Source: Kitasatospora cathayae
GTDB lineage: Bacteria; Actinomycetota; Actinomycetes; Streptomycetales; Streptomycetaceae
DNA: 64,000 nucleotides
NCBI RefSeq assembly: GCF_027627435.1
Contig: NZ_CP115451.1
Coordinates: 57,855 to 121,854 of the forward strand
Reading direction: 5' to 3'
Below the pieces are notes generated by a model. It saw only the letters and a program-made list of their open reading frames with translations. It was not told the DNA's origin and did no database searches. Shown piece after piece: positions 46,532 to 54,991 of the stretch. Made by a program: the position numbers and the translations under genes. The stretch's first letter is position 1; each line of letters starts with the position of its first letter.

Positions 46532-48111
46532 GTGCCGGATCACGACGCACACCCGCTCGGTGACGACAAGGGCGGCAGCCAGCGGCAGCGGGCCGAGAGG
46601 CTGAAGAAGACCATCGACGAGTCCCACGGCATGTGGGGCGCGGGCGACTTGAAGGACGCCGTGCACGACGCCCTGCAGCTGCCCGCTCCCAAGGGCGACT
46701 CCGGCAAGCTCGGCGAACTGGCCGCCGCCTACAACACGGCGAGCAGCCAGGTGGACCAGATCCAGATGAAGGTGGCGCAGGTCAGCTCGCAGCATCTGCC
46801 CGATGCCTGGACCGGGCAGGTCGGTGAGAAGGCGGCCGAGGTGGTCAAGGCCTCCGCCGACGACCTGGGGCGCTGCCGGGACATGCTGGGCAAGGGCCGG
46901 GACCAGCTCAAGGCACTTGCCGCTGCGCTGAGCGAGGCGCAGACCCTGCACGGGCAGGGAGCCGCGCCGCTGAGTGAGGCGCTGAATCTGCTGCATGACA
47001 TCACCGTCTCGGGTGCGCCGGACCCGTTTCACTGGGACGACGACAAGATGCACCGCGCCCACGCGAAGGCGAAGGAAGGCATCAAGTCGATCTACGACGC
47101 CGCGGTGAAGGCGGAGAACGCGGGCCGCGCCGCTTCGCGCGAGCTGAACGCGCTGGCGGACAAGGCCCTGGCGGGCAAGTTCAAGAACAAGGGGCTCGGC
47201 GCGGAGGACAAGCTGGTCATCGCCGATGCCGCCCTCGACGGCAACCAGGGCAACGGTGGCATCCTCACGGCCAACGATGTGACGCGGGCGGGCCAGTTCA
47301 TGGACAAGATGAGCGACGCCGACCGGGCCCGTTTCGACCAGTTGCTGGCCGGCAGCAAGTCGGCGAGGAGCGCGCCTACTTGATGAAGGCGCTGGCCGCC
47401 GGGCACAGCTACGACGAGATCAAGGCTTTCGACGACCAGATCCACGCGCACGGCGACGACCCCCGCTGGCTCACCGAGCGGATCGCCCCGGTGCAGCTCG
47501 AGGCGGTCTCGTCCCAGACGGCGGGGACCGGCTACAAGGGGGTCGGCTGGGACCAGGGCATGCACGATACCTGCGTGGCGGCGTCGACGGTGACCGCCCG
47601 GGCGATGGTCGACCCGCTGTTCGCCTTCCAGCTCACCACCGGCGGTCACCCGGACGACCCGGCGTACGACAACGGCCCGGCTTCGAAGGAGCGATGGGAG
47701 AAGGAGACCAACCGGGTCTACGACACCCGCTCCGTCATGCACCTGTGGAAGGGCGGCATGTGGGACTGGGAGTCCCAGGACGTCGCCGACGACGAGATCG
47801 CCAAGCACACCGGCGCGGACTACCACACCGTGGACCTCGACAGCCGCGACAAGCGCCAGAACGCGCTGGCCGAGATCGAGCAGAAGATCGACGAGGGCAA
47901 GCCAGTCCCGCTGTCCGTCCACGGCGGAACCTTGTTCGACCCCCACGGCCACCAGATGATGATCATCGGGCACCGGGGCGACCAGCTGGAGATCTACAAC
48001 CCCTGGGGCTACACCGTCTGGGTCAGCGAGAGCGACTTCATCAACAACCACATGCAAGGCGCGTCCGACGACAGGCACCCCGAAGTCCGAAGCGTGCGAA
48101 TGCCCAAGTGA
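46532..48111 (+). pseudogene. Frameshifted type VII effector with C-terminal papain-like peptidase domain
   Basis: Translation from GTG 46532 gives a helical N-terminal secretion domain (GKLGELAAAYNTASSQVDQI, LPDAWTGQVGEKAAEVVKAS) and a linker LVIADAALDGNQGNGGIL, ending at a TGA (47381-47383). The coding signal continues at once in another frame (MKALAAGHSYDEIKAFDDQI) to 48111. Adding one G near 47370 (tcggcg-gaggag) would join both into about 526 residues. The second part has GWDQGMHDTCVAAST (Gln and nucleophile Cys), DPHGHQMMIIGH (His) and LEIYNPWGYTVWV (Asn), the order of a papain-like/C39-type peptidase. It is a secreted toxin or enzyme, now broken or sequenced with an error. Confidence 0.75.
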
Positions 48112-48509
48112 GGCCTGGATTGAGCACCCCCCAACCCCAGAGCGACAGCCAGCTGGCCCAGCTGGACGTCGAGATCCTGCTGCGCTTCGGCCTACCGAAC
48201 CCGGGACCGCACCGCTCCACCCTGTTCGCTGACGGCGCGGTGGCCGCCGCGATCATGGTTGACCGGCTCGGCGTGCTGCCGCGCGCCCTGGTCTTCCTCG
48301 GCGAGGTGGTCCGCTCCGGTGGCACCCGATTCGCGGCCGAGCTGCCCGAGCCGCTGCCCGGCCCGGCAGCCGACGTGGCGCGCGGCTGGCTGACGGCGGC
48401 CGCCGTGGTCGTGCAGAACCCGATGGGGGACCAGCTGGTCGCCCGCTGGCTGGATGCGGTCGCCGCCGTGCTGGCGCTGCGCGTCACCCACCGAGAGGCG
48501 AACTCATGA
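48108..48509 (+). CDS. Unknown protein coupled between effector and inhibitor genes
   Basis: GTG 48108 overlaps the effector stop; TTG 48120 is an alternative start. The product has 133 residues, includes SQLAQLDVEILLRFGLPNPG and ALVFLGEVVRSGGTRFAAEL and is helical, without signal peptide or known domain. It overlaps the next ATG by four bases. Its position suggests a cytoplasmic chaperone or a second immunity protein for the effector. Confidence 0.6.
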   Translation: MRPGLSTPQPQSDSQLAQLDVEILLRFGLPNPGPHRSTLFADGAVAAAIMVDRLGVLPRALVFLGEVVRSGGTRFAAELPEPLPGPAADVARGWLTAAAVVVQNPMGDQLVARWLDAVAAVLALRVTHREANS

Positions 48510-48982
48510 AGCGGCGGCGGTGGCGCCGAGTCCTGCTGACGGTAGCCGCGGTGCTGGCTGTCGCAGCCACCGTGGGCGCGGTGGCCGTCCACAAGATGAC
48601 CACCGGCAAACTCGACCACGGTACGGTGTTCACCCAGACCTCCGGAAAACTCACCGTCAAACCTGGGGAGTTGTTCTCGATCGAGGTGTTCGCCTACCGG
48701 GAGGCGGGCGACAACTGGACCATGGCCACCCCAGCCCCCGACCCGGCCACCGTGCAGGCCACCGGCGACGAGTACGTCGACAACTTCGGCATCAAGGACA
48801 TGCCCGTCCTCGGCGGAACCGGAAACCTCGGCACCGGCGGCCACTACTACTTCACCTTCCGCGCCCAGAACCCCGGCAGCACCACCATCACCCTGCACGT
48901 CGCCTACCGCGACGAGCTCGGGATGACCTTCTCCGGCGGCCCGCAGCAGACCAAGCGCCAGTTCACCATCGACGTTCACTGA
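48506..48982 (+). CDS. Membrane-anchored chagasin-like (I42) cysteine-protease inhibitor
   Basis: The product has 158 residues. An N-terminal basic stretch and membrane anchor (RRVLLTVAAVLAVAATVGAV) place the domain outside the membrane. The soluble part follows the chagasin pattern: LTVKPGELFSIEVFAYREAG then DNW (first loop, in place of NPTTGYxW), GGTGNLGTGGHYYFTFRAQN and PGSTTITLHVAYRD (G-x-GG...F.F.A...G...I.L.Y). Chagasin inhibitors block papain-family peptidases. Since the operon also encodes a papain-like effector, this is probably its extracytoplasmic immunity protein. The NPTTG loop is not conserved, so the assignment rests on the overall pattern. Confidence 0.6.
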   Translation: MKRRRWRRVLLTVAAVLAVAATVGAVAVHKMTTGKLDHGTVFTQTSGKLTVKPGELFSIEVFAYREAGDNWTMATPAPDPATVQATGDEYVDNFGIKDMPVLGGTGNLGTGGHYYFTFRAQNPGSTTITLHVAYRDELGMTFSGGPQQTKRQFTIDVH

Positions 48983-49168
48983 GCCGCCTGCGGCGCGCCC
49001 GCTACCACGGCCCGGGGCCGAAATCCGCACCGGCACCACCGTGCCCGCTCCGGTCGTCCCGGCCCGAGCAGCGGGTCCGGGGCTACGAGGATTTGCACCG
49101 GGGCCGCTGCGGCGGTGGCCGACACTCCGGCAAGCAGGCCGGCCGCTTCCGTCGCCGTTCCGGTCGCA

Positions 49169-49236
49169 CGTAGGTACCACCGCAGACGCCACCGTGGGCA
49201 CCACCGCAGATGGCACCGCAGCTGCCACCGTAGACA
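49169..49236 (+). repeat. Short imperfect repeats of ACCACCGCAGA-type units
   Basis: The gap after the inhibitor gene (48983-49320) has no convincing gene. Its main structure is a run of related units, ACCACCGCAGACGCC, ACCGTGGGC, ACCACCGCAGATGGC and ACCGCAGCTGCC, in a frame that would encode Thr/Ala/Asp-rich sequence. It may be a decayed low-complexity tail. Confidence 0.4.
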
Positions 49237-49320
49237 CCTCACGGTGCCAAGCGGTCAAGCCGATGCCTCGTACCGGCCGGTGTAGCCTTCGGCCTATTCG
49301 ATTCCAAGTGGGGTGGCCCC

Positions 49321-49551
49321 GTGGTTGACGTGACACGAGTGATGGAGTCCTTGGCTGAGCAAGGCGTGACGGTCCTGTTCAAGACTGATGCCGAGCGTAT
49401 GCGGGACGGGACGAAGCCCTGGACCTTCGTCGCGAGCGGGGCCCCATTTCGAGACGATCTTCTGGTGCGCACGGACGCGGTGTCCGTGGAGGCATGTCTG
49501 GAGGTCTGCCTTCCGCGGCTGCGCGAGTACGGCCTGGTGATCCCTGATTGA
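49321..49551 (+). CDS. Small hypothetical protein (76 aa)
   Basis: GTG start. The product begins VDVTRVMESLAEQGVTVLFK, includes PWTFVASGAPFRDDLLVRTD and ends EYGLVIPD. It looks like a complete small alpha/beta protein. It is four bases ahead of the next gene and probably co-transcribed. Position downstream of a toxin/immunity cassette hints at an additional immunity gene, but the family is not recognised. Confidence 0.55.
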   Translation: MVDVTRVMESLAEQGVTVLFKTDAERMRDGTKPWTFVASGAPFRDDLLVRTDAVSVEACLEVCLPRLREYGLVIPD

Positions 49552-49555
49552 CGGC

Positions 49556-49975
49556 GTGATGCAGATGGCGGGGTGGACGGTGATTCGACTCCCCGAAGGG
49601 TCGTGGTGGGACTGGGACGTCGTTGCCTGGGACGTCGGCCAGTTGCGTCTGGGCGCTGGCCATGACCTGACCTATCACCACGGGCTGGAGCTGGTCTTCG
49701 GCGACCCGGTGTTCGTCGTGTGCCCGGCCACCTTCCACGATCCGGTGTTCCGTGCGCCGACACCAGACGAGGTCCGGCTCGTTACCGGGCAGGTCGGTGA
49801 GACGCCCGCCGTGTTGGCCGCCTTCGAGGCTGATGCGGGTGGGCCTGACCCGGCCCGCGGCCTGATCGCGGCCGGACAGCTCGACATCGTGCAGGGAACC
49901 GTCTTCCGGTACTGGCGCGAGAACCTGACATCCGGGGAGCGCCTGGCTCCTTGGGTGAGACCGCCGACGGCGTAA
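49556..49975 (+). CDS. Hypothetical protein next to the IS110-type element
   Basis: GTG 49556 or the following ATGs (49559, 49565). About 137 residues: AGWTVIRLPEGSWWDWDVVA, LELVFGDPVFVVCPATFHDP and a C-terminal YWRENLTSGERLAPWV. Soluble, with many Trp. It ends 13 bases before the IS110-type coding sequence. No homologous family comes to mind. Confidence 0.55.
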   Translation: MMQMAGWTVIRLPEGSWWDWDVVAWDVGQLRLGAGHDLTYHHGLELVFGDPVFVVCPATFHDPVFRAPTPDEVRLVTGQVGETPAVLAAFEADAGGPDPARGLIAAGQLDIVQGTVFRYWRENLTSGERLAPWVRPPTA

Positions 49976-51183
49976 TCGTTTTCAGGACTATGCGGCCGCC
50001 GAACCCACCGTCTCGCCCGAGATCGGGAAGGCGGCCTGTTCGTCGAACAGCCGGCGGTTCTTGAGGCAGTGGTAGAGCTGGCCGAGCATCCGGTTGAACA
50101 GGGTTGCGTTGGGCGGCGGCGTGCCAGTCTCCGTGGTCGTCGCGGCGGCGTCGGTAGTGGGCCTTGGCGCCGGGGGAGGCGGTGATGGCGGAGAAGGCCC
50201 AGAGGTAGCCGGCGTGGTTGAGCCGGTAGTTCTTGACCCACCTTCGGGTGATGCTGGACTTCTTGCCGGAGGCCCGGGTGACGGGGGATGCGCCGGCGTA
50301 GGCCTTGAGGCCGCGGGCGTCGGCGAACCGCTGCCGGTCGTCGCCGAGCTCGGCGAGCACCCGGGCGCCGAGCTGAACACCCAGGCCAGGGAAGCTGAGG
50401 ATGATCTCGGCGTCCGGGTGCTGGGGAAACGATTCCTCAACCGCTTGGGCGAGGCCGTCGGCGGCCTTCGACGCGGCTTCCAGCTGGCCTAGGAGGGCGA
50501 GCATCTGCTTGCCGAGCGCGTCCTCGACCAGGGCGGGCTGGTGAGCCCACTCGGTGCGGAAGGCCTCGCGTAGTCGCTCCACCTCCGGTTCGATACTGCG
50601 CTTGCGGCCGGCCCGCTTGAGCGCTGCGATGATCTGGGGGCGGGTCAGGCGAGCGGCCTGGCGGGGGGTGGGGGCGAGTTTGAGCAACTCGCGGGCTTCC
50701 GGCCGGCACAGGCCGTTCTCCCACTTGGCGAACGCCTCCAGGGCAGCGGGGTAGTACTCGCGCAGCAGCGAGCGGAGTTGGTTGGCGACCTGCTGCCGGT
50801 TCCAGATTGCGTCCTGCTGGGCCCGGGCGAGGACGGTGATGGCGCGGGCCAGGTCGCTGTCGTTGGGCAGGGATCGGTGGGCGTGCATGTCGGTGCGCAG
50901 GATGTTCGCTAGGACCAGGGCGTCGCCGGGGTCGGATTTCTTGCGGGAGACTGCATGCCGGTCGCGGTAGCGGGCAGCGGCCATCGGGTTGATCGCAAAG
51001 ACCTGCCGCCGCCCGGTCCGCAGCACCGTAACCAGCAGGCCGCGCGAGGTCTCGATCGCGACCGGGATCGGGTTGTCCTCGGTGTCTCCGTACTCGGCGA
51101 GCAGGTCCAGCAGCAGCTTGTAGCCGGCTGCGTCGTCGGTGATGTGCCGCTTGGCGAGGAGCTGGCCTGTGTCGTCGACTAGG

Positions 51184-52247
51184 TGTACTGATCACGGAGG
51201 TTGGTGACAGGGCTCACGGCGTGGTGATCTTGAAATGAGTGAGGGCCTTCTGGCTCGGTGTGGATTGCGACATCTGCACCTCAGCCAGAAAGGCCCTCAT
51301 GCCACACCGTAACGCACCGCTGACCGAGACCGGACGCCTGCGCCTGGCCCGCTGCGTGGTCGACGACGGCTGGCCGTTGCGGCGGGCCGCCGAGCGCTTC
51401 CAGGTCTCACCCACCACGGCCAAGCGCTGGGCGGACCGCTACCGGGCGCTGGGCGAGGCCGGTATGAGCGACCTCTCCAGCCGCCCGCACCGCAGCCCCC
51501 GGCGGACCCCGTCGCGCACCGAGCGGCGGATCATCAAGGTCCGCGTCCTGCGCCGCTGGGGCCCGGCCCGCATCGCCTACCTGCTGCGGCTCAACCCAGC
51601 GACCGTGCACCGCGTGCTGACCCGCTACCGGCTCGCCCGCCTGGCCCATCTGGACCGCGCGACCGCCCGCCCGGTGCGGCGCTACGAACGCGCCGCACCG
51701 GGCGAGTTGGTCCACGTCGACATCAAGAAGCTCGGCAACATCCCCGACGGCGGCGGCCACAAGGTCCTGGGCCGTGAGGCCGGCCGCAAGACCCGTTCCG
51801 GCGCGGGCTACAGCTACCTCCACAACGCCGTGGACGACCACTCCCGCCTGGCCTACAGCGAGATCCTGCCCGACGAGCGCAAGGAGACCGCCACCGCCTT
51901 CTGGGCCCGGGCAAGCGAGTTCTTCGCCCGGGCCGGGATCACCGTCCAGCGCGTGCTGACCGACAACGGCTCCTGCTACCGCTCCCGGACCTGGCGCGAT
52001 GCCCTCGCGGCCGAAGGCATCACGCACAAGCGAACCCGGCCCTACCGGCCCCAGACCAACGGCAAGGTCGAACGCTTCAACCGCACCCTGCTCGACGAAT
52101 GGGCCTACGCCAGGCCCTACCGCACCGAACAGGAACGCCGCGACGCCTACCCCGCCTGGCTCCACACCTACAATCACCACCGCGGACACACAGCACTCGC
52201 AGGCAAGCCACCCGCCAGCCGCGTCCCCAACCTCACGAGTCAGAACA
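51184..52247 (+). mobile_element. IS481-type insertion sequence (1064 bp) with 6-bp target duplication
   Basis: Terminal inverted repeats begin TGTACTGATCACGGAGGTTG at the left and, read inward from the right, TGTTCTGACTCGTGAGGTTG. ACTAGG flanks both sides (51178-51183 and 52248-52253). The target fits the NCTAGN preference known for IS481. The insertion interrupts the IS110-type transposase 18 codons from its start. An inverted repeat around 51241-51299 (GAGGGCCTTCTGGCT and its partner) overlaps the transposase start and probably blocks read-through expression. Confidence 0.85.
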
Positions 52248-52252
52248 ACTAG
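51299..52252 (+). CDS. IS481-family transposase
   Basis: The product has 317 residues from ATG 51299 (AGAAAGGCC upstream). An N-terminal helix-turn-helix region (GWPLRRAAERFQVSPTTAKR) is followed by a DDE/rve catalytic core: LVHVDIKKLGNIPDGGG (first Asp), QRVLTDNGSCYRSRTW (second Asp) and QTNGKVERFNRTLLDEWAYA (Glu). All three acids are present. The stop codon TAG at 52250-52252 lies outside the element, within the duplicated ACTAGG target, a known trait of some IS481 members. The gene appears intact and could be active. Confidence 0.92.
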   Translation: MPHRNAPLTETGRLRLARCVVDDGWPLRRAAERFQVSPTTAKRWADRYRALGEAGMSDLSSRPHRSPRRTPSRTERRIIKVRVLRRWGPARIAYLLRLNPATVHRVLTRYRLARLAHLDRATARPVRRYERAAPGELVHVDIKKLGNIPDGGGHKVLGREAGRKTRSGAGYSYLHNAVDDHSRLAYSEILPDERKETATAFWARASEFFARAGITVQRVLTDNGSCYRSRTWRDALAAEGITHKRTRPYRPQTNGKVERFNRTLLDEWAYARPYRTEQERRDAYPAWLHTYNHHRGHTALAGKPPASRVPNLTSQNN

Positions 52253-52628
52253 GGCGACGTCGTGCGTTCGTTCGGCCCAGTCGATGCCGCAGTAGATCAA
52301 GTTGTTCCCTCCCCAGGGGCACGGATGTTTGCGCTGGTCACGAGCACATGCGGGCCACGCAGCGACCTAATCCCAGGACTCGACCACCGGTCGGTCCGCC
52401 ACCTCACTAGCCGTTCGTGGCACCAGCTCGCCCCACGGGCCTCGGTCTTCTCGGGAGCTCGGATGGCTCGCGACTTCGAAGAGGTCACCGCGGGACGGGC
52501 TCGCACCACCAACACCAACGAGCGATCGTGCGAACGGTGTTGACTGTCCTGGACTACCTCACCAACCTGCTCGCCGAGCGAACCGTCCTCATCTGGTCCT
52601 CCAGCGACCTCGACCCCCTCTACGGAGC

Positions 52629-53222
52629 ATGATCGCTCTCGGGCTGGTGCTCTCCGCGCTCACCGGCGACCCGCGCGCACTGCTGGTCCGCGAGGCGTGG
52701 ACGGGGATGCTCGGCGGCCTGATCGGGGTCTGGCTGCTGGCCTCGGTGCTCTACGGGCGGCCTGCGCTGATGGTGATCTTCCGCTCGTTCGTCCTGGTCA
52801 AGGCGGGTGAGGACGGCCTGCGGGCGTGGGAGGGGCGCTGGGGCGAGGGCGCCGGCTTCCGGCACAGTCTGCGGGTGCTCACGGCCGTCTGGGGTGTCGC
52901 GAGCCTGCTGAACGCGTTCGCTCAGCTCGCCTTCGCCTACCTGCAGCCGACCGACCGGCTCGCCGCCGCACTGGCCACCCGCACCACCGCAACCTCCACC
53001 ACCGACTTCCTCACCACCGCCCTCCCTCCACGCCCTGACCATCGGCCCATCGAGGAGGAAACCCCGATGACCGCCTCCCGCCCGGCGTCGTGGCCCTCCC
53101 CCCTCGAGCCCGCCCTCACCCGGCGCATCTACGCGGTACGGCGGCGGGAGGCCGCCCGCCCCGCCGTCCGGGCGGTCTTCGAGGCGCTGGCCGATGCCAC
53201 CGCCGCCGAAGTACCGTCCTGA
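52629..53222 (+). CDS. Chimeric ORF: truncated VC0807-like membrane protein joined to backbone-derived sequence
   Basis: The first 105 residues look like the C-terminal part of a VC0807/DUF3159-like membrane protein (VLSALTGDPRALLVREAWTG, LGGLIGVWLLASVLYGRPAL, LTAVWGVASLLNAFAQLAFA) and lack the usual N-terminal helices. At LQPTDRLAAALATRT the sequence becomes a copy of the tail of the deoxyribosyltransferase-like gene at 11.7 kb. The final 51 residues from an internal ATG (53067, preceded by GAGGAGGAAACC) may be a separate small gene starting TASRPASWPSPLEPALTRR. The ORF is open throughout but appears to be a recombination product. Confidence 0.5.
   Translation: MIALGLVLSALTGDPRALLVREAWTGMLGGLIGVWLLASVLYGRPALMVIFRSFVLVKAGEDGLRAWEGRWGEGAGFRHSLRVLTAVWGVASLLNAFAQLAFAYLQPTDRLAAALATRTTATSTTDFLTTALPPRPDHRPIEEETPMTASRPASWPSPLEPALTRRIYAVRRREAARPAVRAVFEALADATAAEVPS
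52939..53071 (+). repeat. Direct repeat of backbone DNA (other copy 11691-11822)
   Basis: CTGCAGCCGA-x-CGACCGGCT and the next 70 bases are almost identical in the two places (only a few mismatches), including GACTTCCTCACCACC. A shorter match continues to GAGGAGGAA and the following ATGACC start. Confidence 0.8.
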
Positions 53223-53479
53223 CCACGCAGTTTGAGCAGACCCCGGCGATCGCGGAAATTTCTTCGAGCCCACCTGCAACCCCTGCGGGGGATGCACGTC
53301 TATCTGAGTGAAGGCGCGGGGAACGGAACCGACGAGTTCGGGGGGCCAGCACCGAGCGCCTTCGAGCAACGCACCACACCTCACCATCGGCATCGCAGCT
53401 GAAGGAGCGCGCCCTTCAGCTGACTGTTATCTCCGCTGTCGTACAGACCTGTACGCAACTCAACTCTTTGGGGGAAACC

Positions 53480-53905
53480 ATGAACCGCACCGTCAAGCGT
53501 GCCGCTGTGCTCGCCGCCGCCTGCTCGCTCGGCCTGCTCGGCGTGTCGAGCGCCAGTGCCGACGTCACCCCGCCCACCGGGCAGAATGTCTACGGCGTCC
53601 CGAACCTGAACTACTGCCACGGGTGGCTGAACACCAACTGGAGCCCGGTCCGCGAGGCCCAGGCCGTGGTGGGCGCCGACACCCCGACCGGCGTGGCGGT
53701 CACCTGCACGGCCCAGCTCTACGACTTCCAGGCCGGCCCGACCGGCCAGACCTACACCGTCACCAACGGCGGTTACGCCGCTGGCGGTTGGGTCAACGAC
53801 AACACCGGCGGCGACTACAAGTACGTCTGTGTCAGCGAGATGGATGTCTACCTGGCCACCCACGCGGTGTCGGGCAACTACGCCGGCTGCAGCTCCATGT
53901 ACTGA
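53480..53905 (+). CDS. Small secreted protein with signal peptide
   Basis: The product has 141 residues. ATG 53480 follows GGGGGAAACC. The signal peptide NRTVKRAAVLAAACSLGLLG then VSSASA is likely cleaved before DVTPPTG. The mature 110 residues are polar, Gly/Asn/Tyr-rich with Cys at CHGWLN, TCTAQL, YVCVSE and GCSSMY, enough for two disulfides. Such small secreted proteins are abundant in Streptomyces and mostly uncharacterised. About 250 bases of non-coding DNA upstream should contain the promoter. A terminator follows. Confidence 0.75.
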   Translation: MNRTVKRAAVLAAACSLGLLGVSSASADVTPPTGQNVYGVPNLNYCHGWLNTNWSPVREAQAVVGADTPTGVAVTCTAQLYDFQAGPTGQTYTVTNGGYAAGGWVNDNTGGDYKYVCVSEMDVYLATHAVSGNYAGCSSMY

Positions 53906-53930
53906 GCCTGCCTGAAAGGCAGTTGACCAC

Positions 53931-53970
53931 CTCCGCCCCACCCGCACGGCACCACGCGGGCGGGGCGGAG
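53931..53970 (+). terminator. Terminator after the secreted protein gene
   Basis: CTCCGCCCCACCCGC and GCGGGCGGGGCGGAG form a long stem with one internal mismatch, 25 bases after the stop codon. Confidence 0.7.
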
Positions 53971-54160
53971 GTTCTACCCAGCGCCCGCCCTCGACGGCCC
54001 GGGCGAGCCCGTGCGCGACTCAGCCGCCCTGTCCCAGACCAGCGCCGTTCCGTTCTCCCGCTCCCTGTCCTCTGACAGGAGATCTTGACCATTTGCCACT
54101 GGAGTTTGACTGGCCCCGCTGCCCTTCGATGGCAACTCGGCCCGTAGGCGGCCTGAGCCG

Positions 54161-54913
54161 TCAATCCTGCCGGTCGGCGGCGAAGGCGGCGTGGCCTGGA
54201 TCGAGGGCGGCCTCAAGTCGCTGCCGGAGTTCTGGTGGGCAGGCGGGGTTGGCGGCCACTTTGCGGCGGACCCCGCGCGATGGGTCTTCGGCGAGCGCCG
54301 TGAGCACATCGAGCGGGAGGTTCGGGTTGCCGGCCAGCCAGCTCCGGTTCTCTGTGGAGGCGGACATGGCCGCAGCCCGCATCAGCTTCCGGTTGGTCGT
54401 CCGGTACAGGGCCCACCAGCGGACGTGGTCCTGCCTACTGAGCGCCGCGGCGTTGACCAGCTTGGGTGGCACTGCCGGGTTGAGGATGACAAAGACCCGC
54501 ACCTGCTGGTCCGGGTCGCGTGCGAGCTCCTCCAGAAGGTCGGCGGGCGTACTGGGGTTCGAGGCCACGGCGGCGCGGATCTGCCACTCGTCGCGAGCCG
54601 CCGACCGCAGGGCCGCTATGTCGCTGGTCCGGCCGACGGCACTGCGCCGCACGTCCGAGACCGGATCGTCGAGCATCTGGTCCACCAAATCGGAGGGTGT
54701 ACCGGGATGGGCGAGCACCGCGACGCGGACGTCGGAGGCCGGGCTGGCCGCCAGGGTGCGCAGAAGGCGTTCCGGCAGGTCCTCCCGGAGACGCGGCCCG
54801 GTTCGCCGGCCGTAGTCAACGATCCACTCGTCCGCGTGGTACCACGCGGGGGCCTGGAGCATCCGTTCGCAGCCTGGTGTGAAGACGGTGTTGCAGGGCC
54901 GCTGTTCTTCCAT
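54161..54913 (-). CDS. Leucine-rich-repeat-variant (LRV) protein
   Basis: The product has 250 residues. Repeats of about 24 residues recur: LLRTLAASPASDVRVAVLAH, QIRAAVASNPSTPADLLEEL, QVRVFVILNPAVPPKLVNAA, LAGNPNLPLDVLTALAEDPS and VRRKVAANPACPPELRQRLE, each with the NPxxPxxLLxxLAxD pattern of LRV repeats (alpha/3-10 helical superhelix). It probably mediates protein binding. There is no catalytic motif or signal peptide. The start region has two Cys (PCNTVF, TPGCERM). A striking AT-rich palindromic operator lies 44-78 bases upstream, so expression is probably tightly controlled. Confidence 0.75.
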   Translation of the reverse strand: MEEQRPCNTVFTPGCERMLQAPAWYHADEWIVDYGRRTGPRLREDLPERLLRTLAASPASDVRVAVLAHPGTPSDLVDQMLDDPVSDVRRSAVGRTSDIAALRSAARDEWQIRAAVASNPSTPADLLEELARDPDQQVRVFVILNPAVPPKLVNAAALSRQDHVRWWALYRTTNRKLMRAAAMSASTENRSWLAGNPNLPLDVLTALAEDPSRGVRRKVAANPACPPELRQRLEAALDPGHAAFAADRQD

Positions 54914-54956
54914 GGCGTCCTCCTGCCGGTGGGCGGACCTGAAGCTTAATGTCAGT

Positions 54957-54991
54957 TAGACGATAACAGCTTATCGTCTACTAGACGATAA
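54957..54991. promoter_or_regulatory. Three-half-site operator TAGACGATAA/TTATCGTCTA
   Basis: TAGACGATAA (54957-54966), its exact inverse TTATCGTCTA (54971-54980) and TAGACGATAA again (54982-54991) form two overlapping perfect palindromes, with spacers of 4 and 1 bases. It is far more AT-rich than its surroundings and lies upstream of the LRV gene on the minus strand. It resembles a MarR-, TetR- or Cro-type operator. No regulator gene is adjacent. Confidence 0.75.

Larger units (their letters stand above)
49988..52300 (-). pseudogene. IS110-family transposase gene, interrupted by IS481-type element and frameshifted
   Basis: The N-terminus MIYCGIDWAERTHDVAL lies at 52250-52300 on the minus strand and the rest resumes at 51183: DDTGQLLAKRHITDDAAGYK, then SRKKSDPGDALVLANILR (DEDD-domain Asp residues) and the C-terminal SFPGLGVQLGARVLAELGDD with GLKAYAGASPVTRASGKK (Ser transposase domain). 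Near 50130 an extra C shifts the frame, and the natural C-terminus LFNRMLGQLYHCLKNRRLFD continues in another frame to the TAG at 49988. The gene is thus inactivated twice. The ends of this IS were not defined. Confidence 0.88.
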
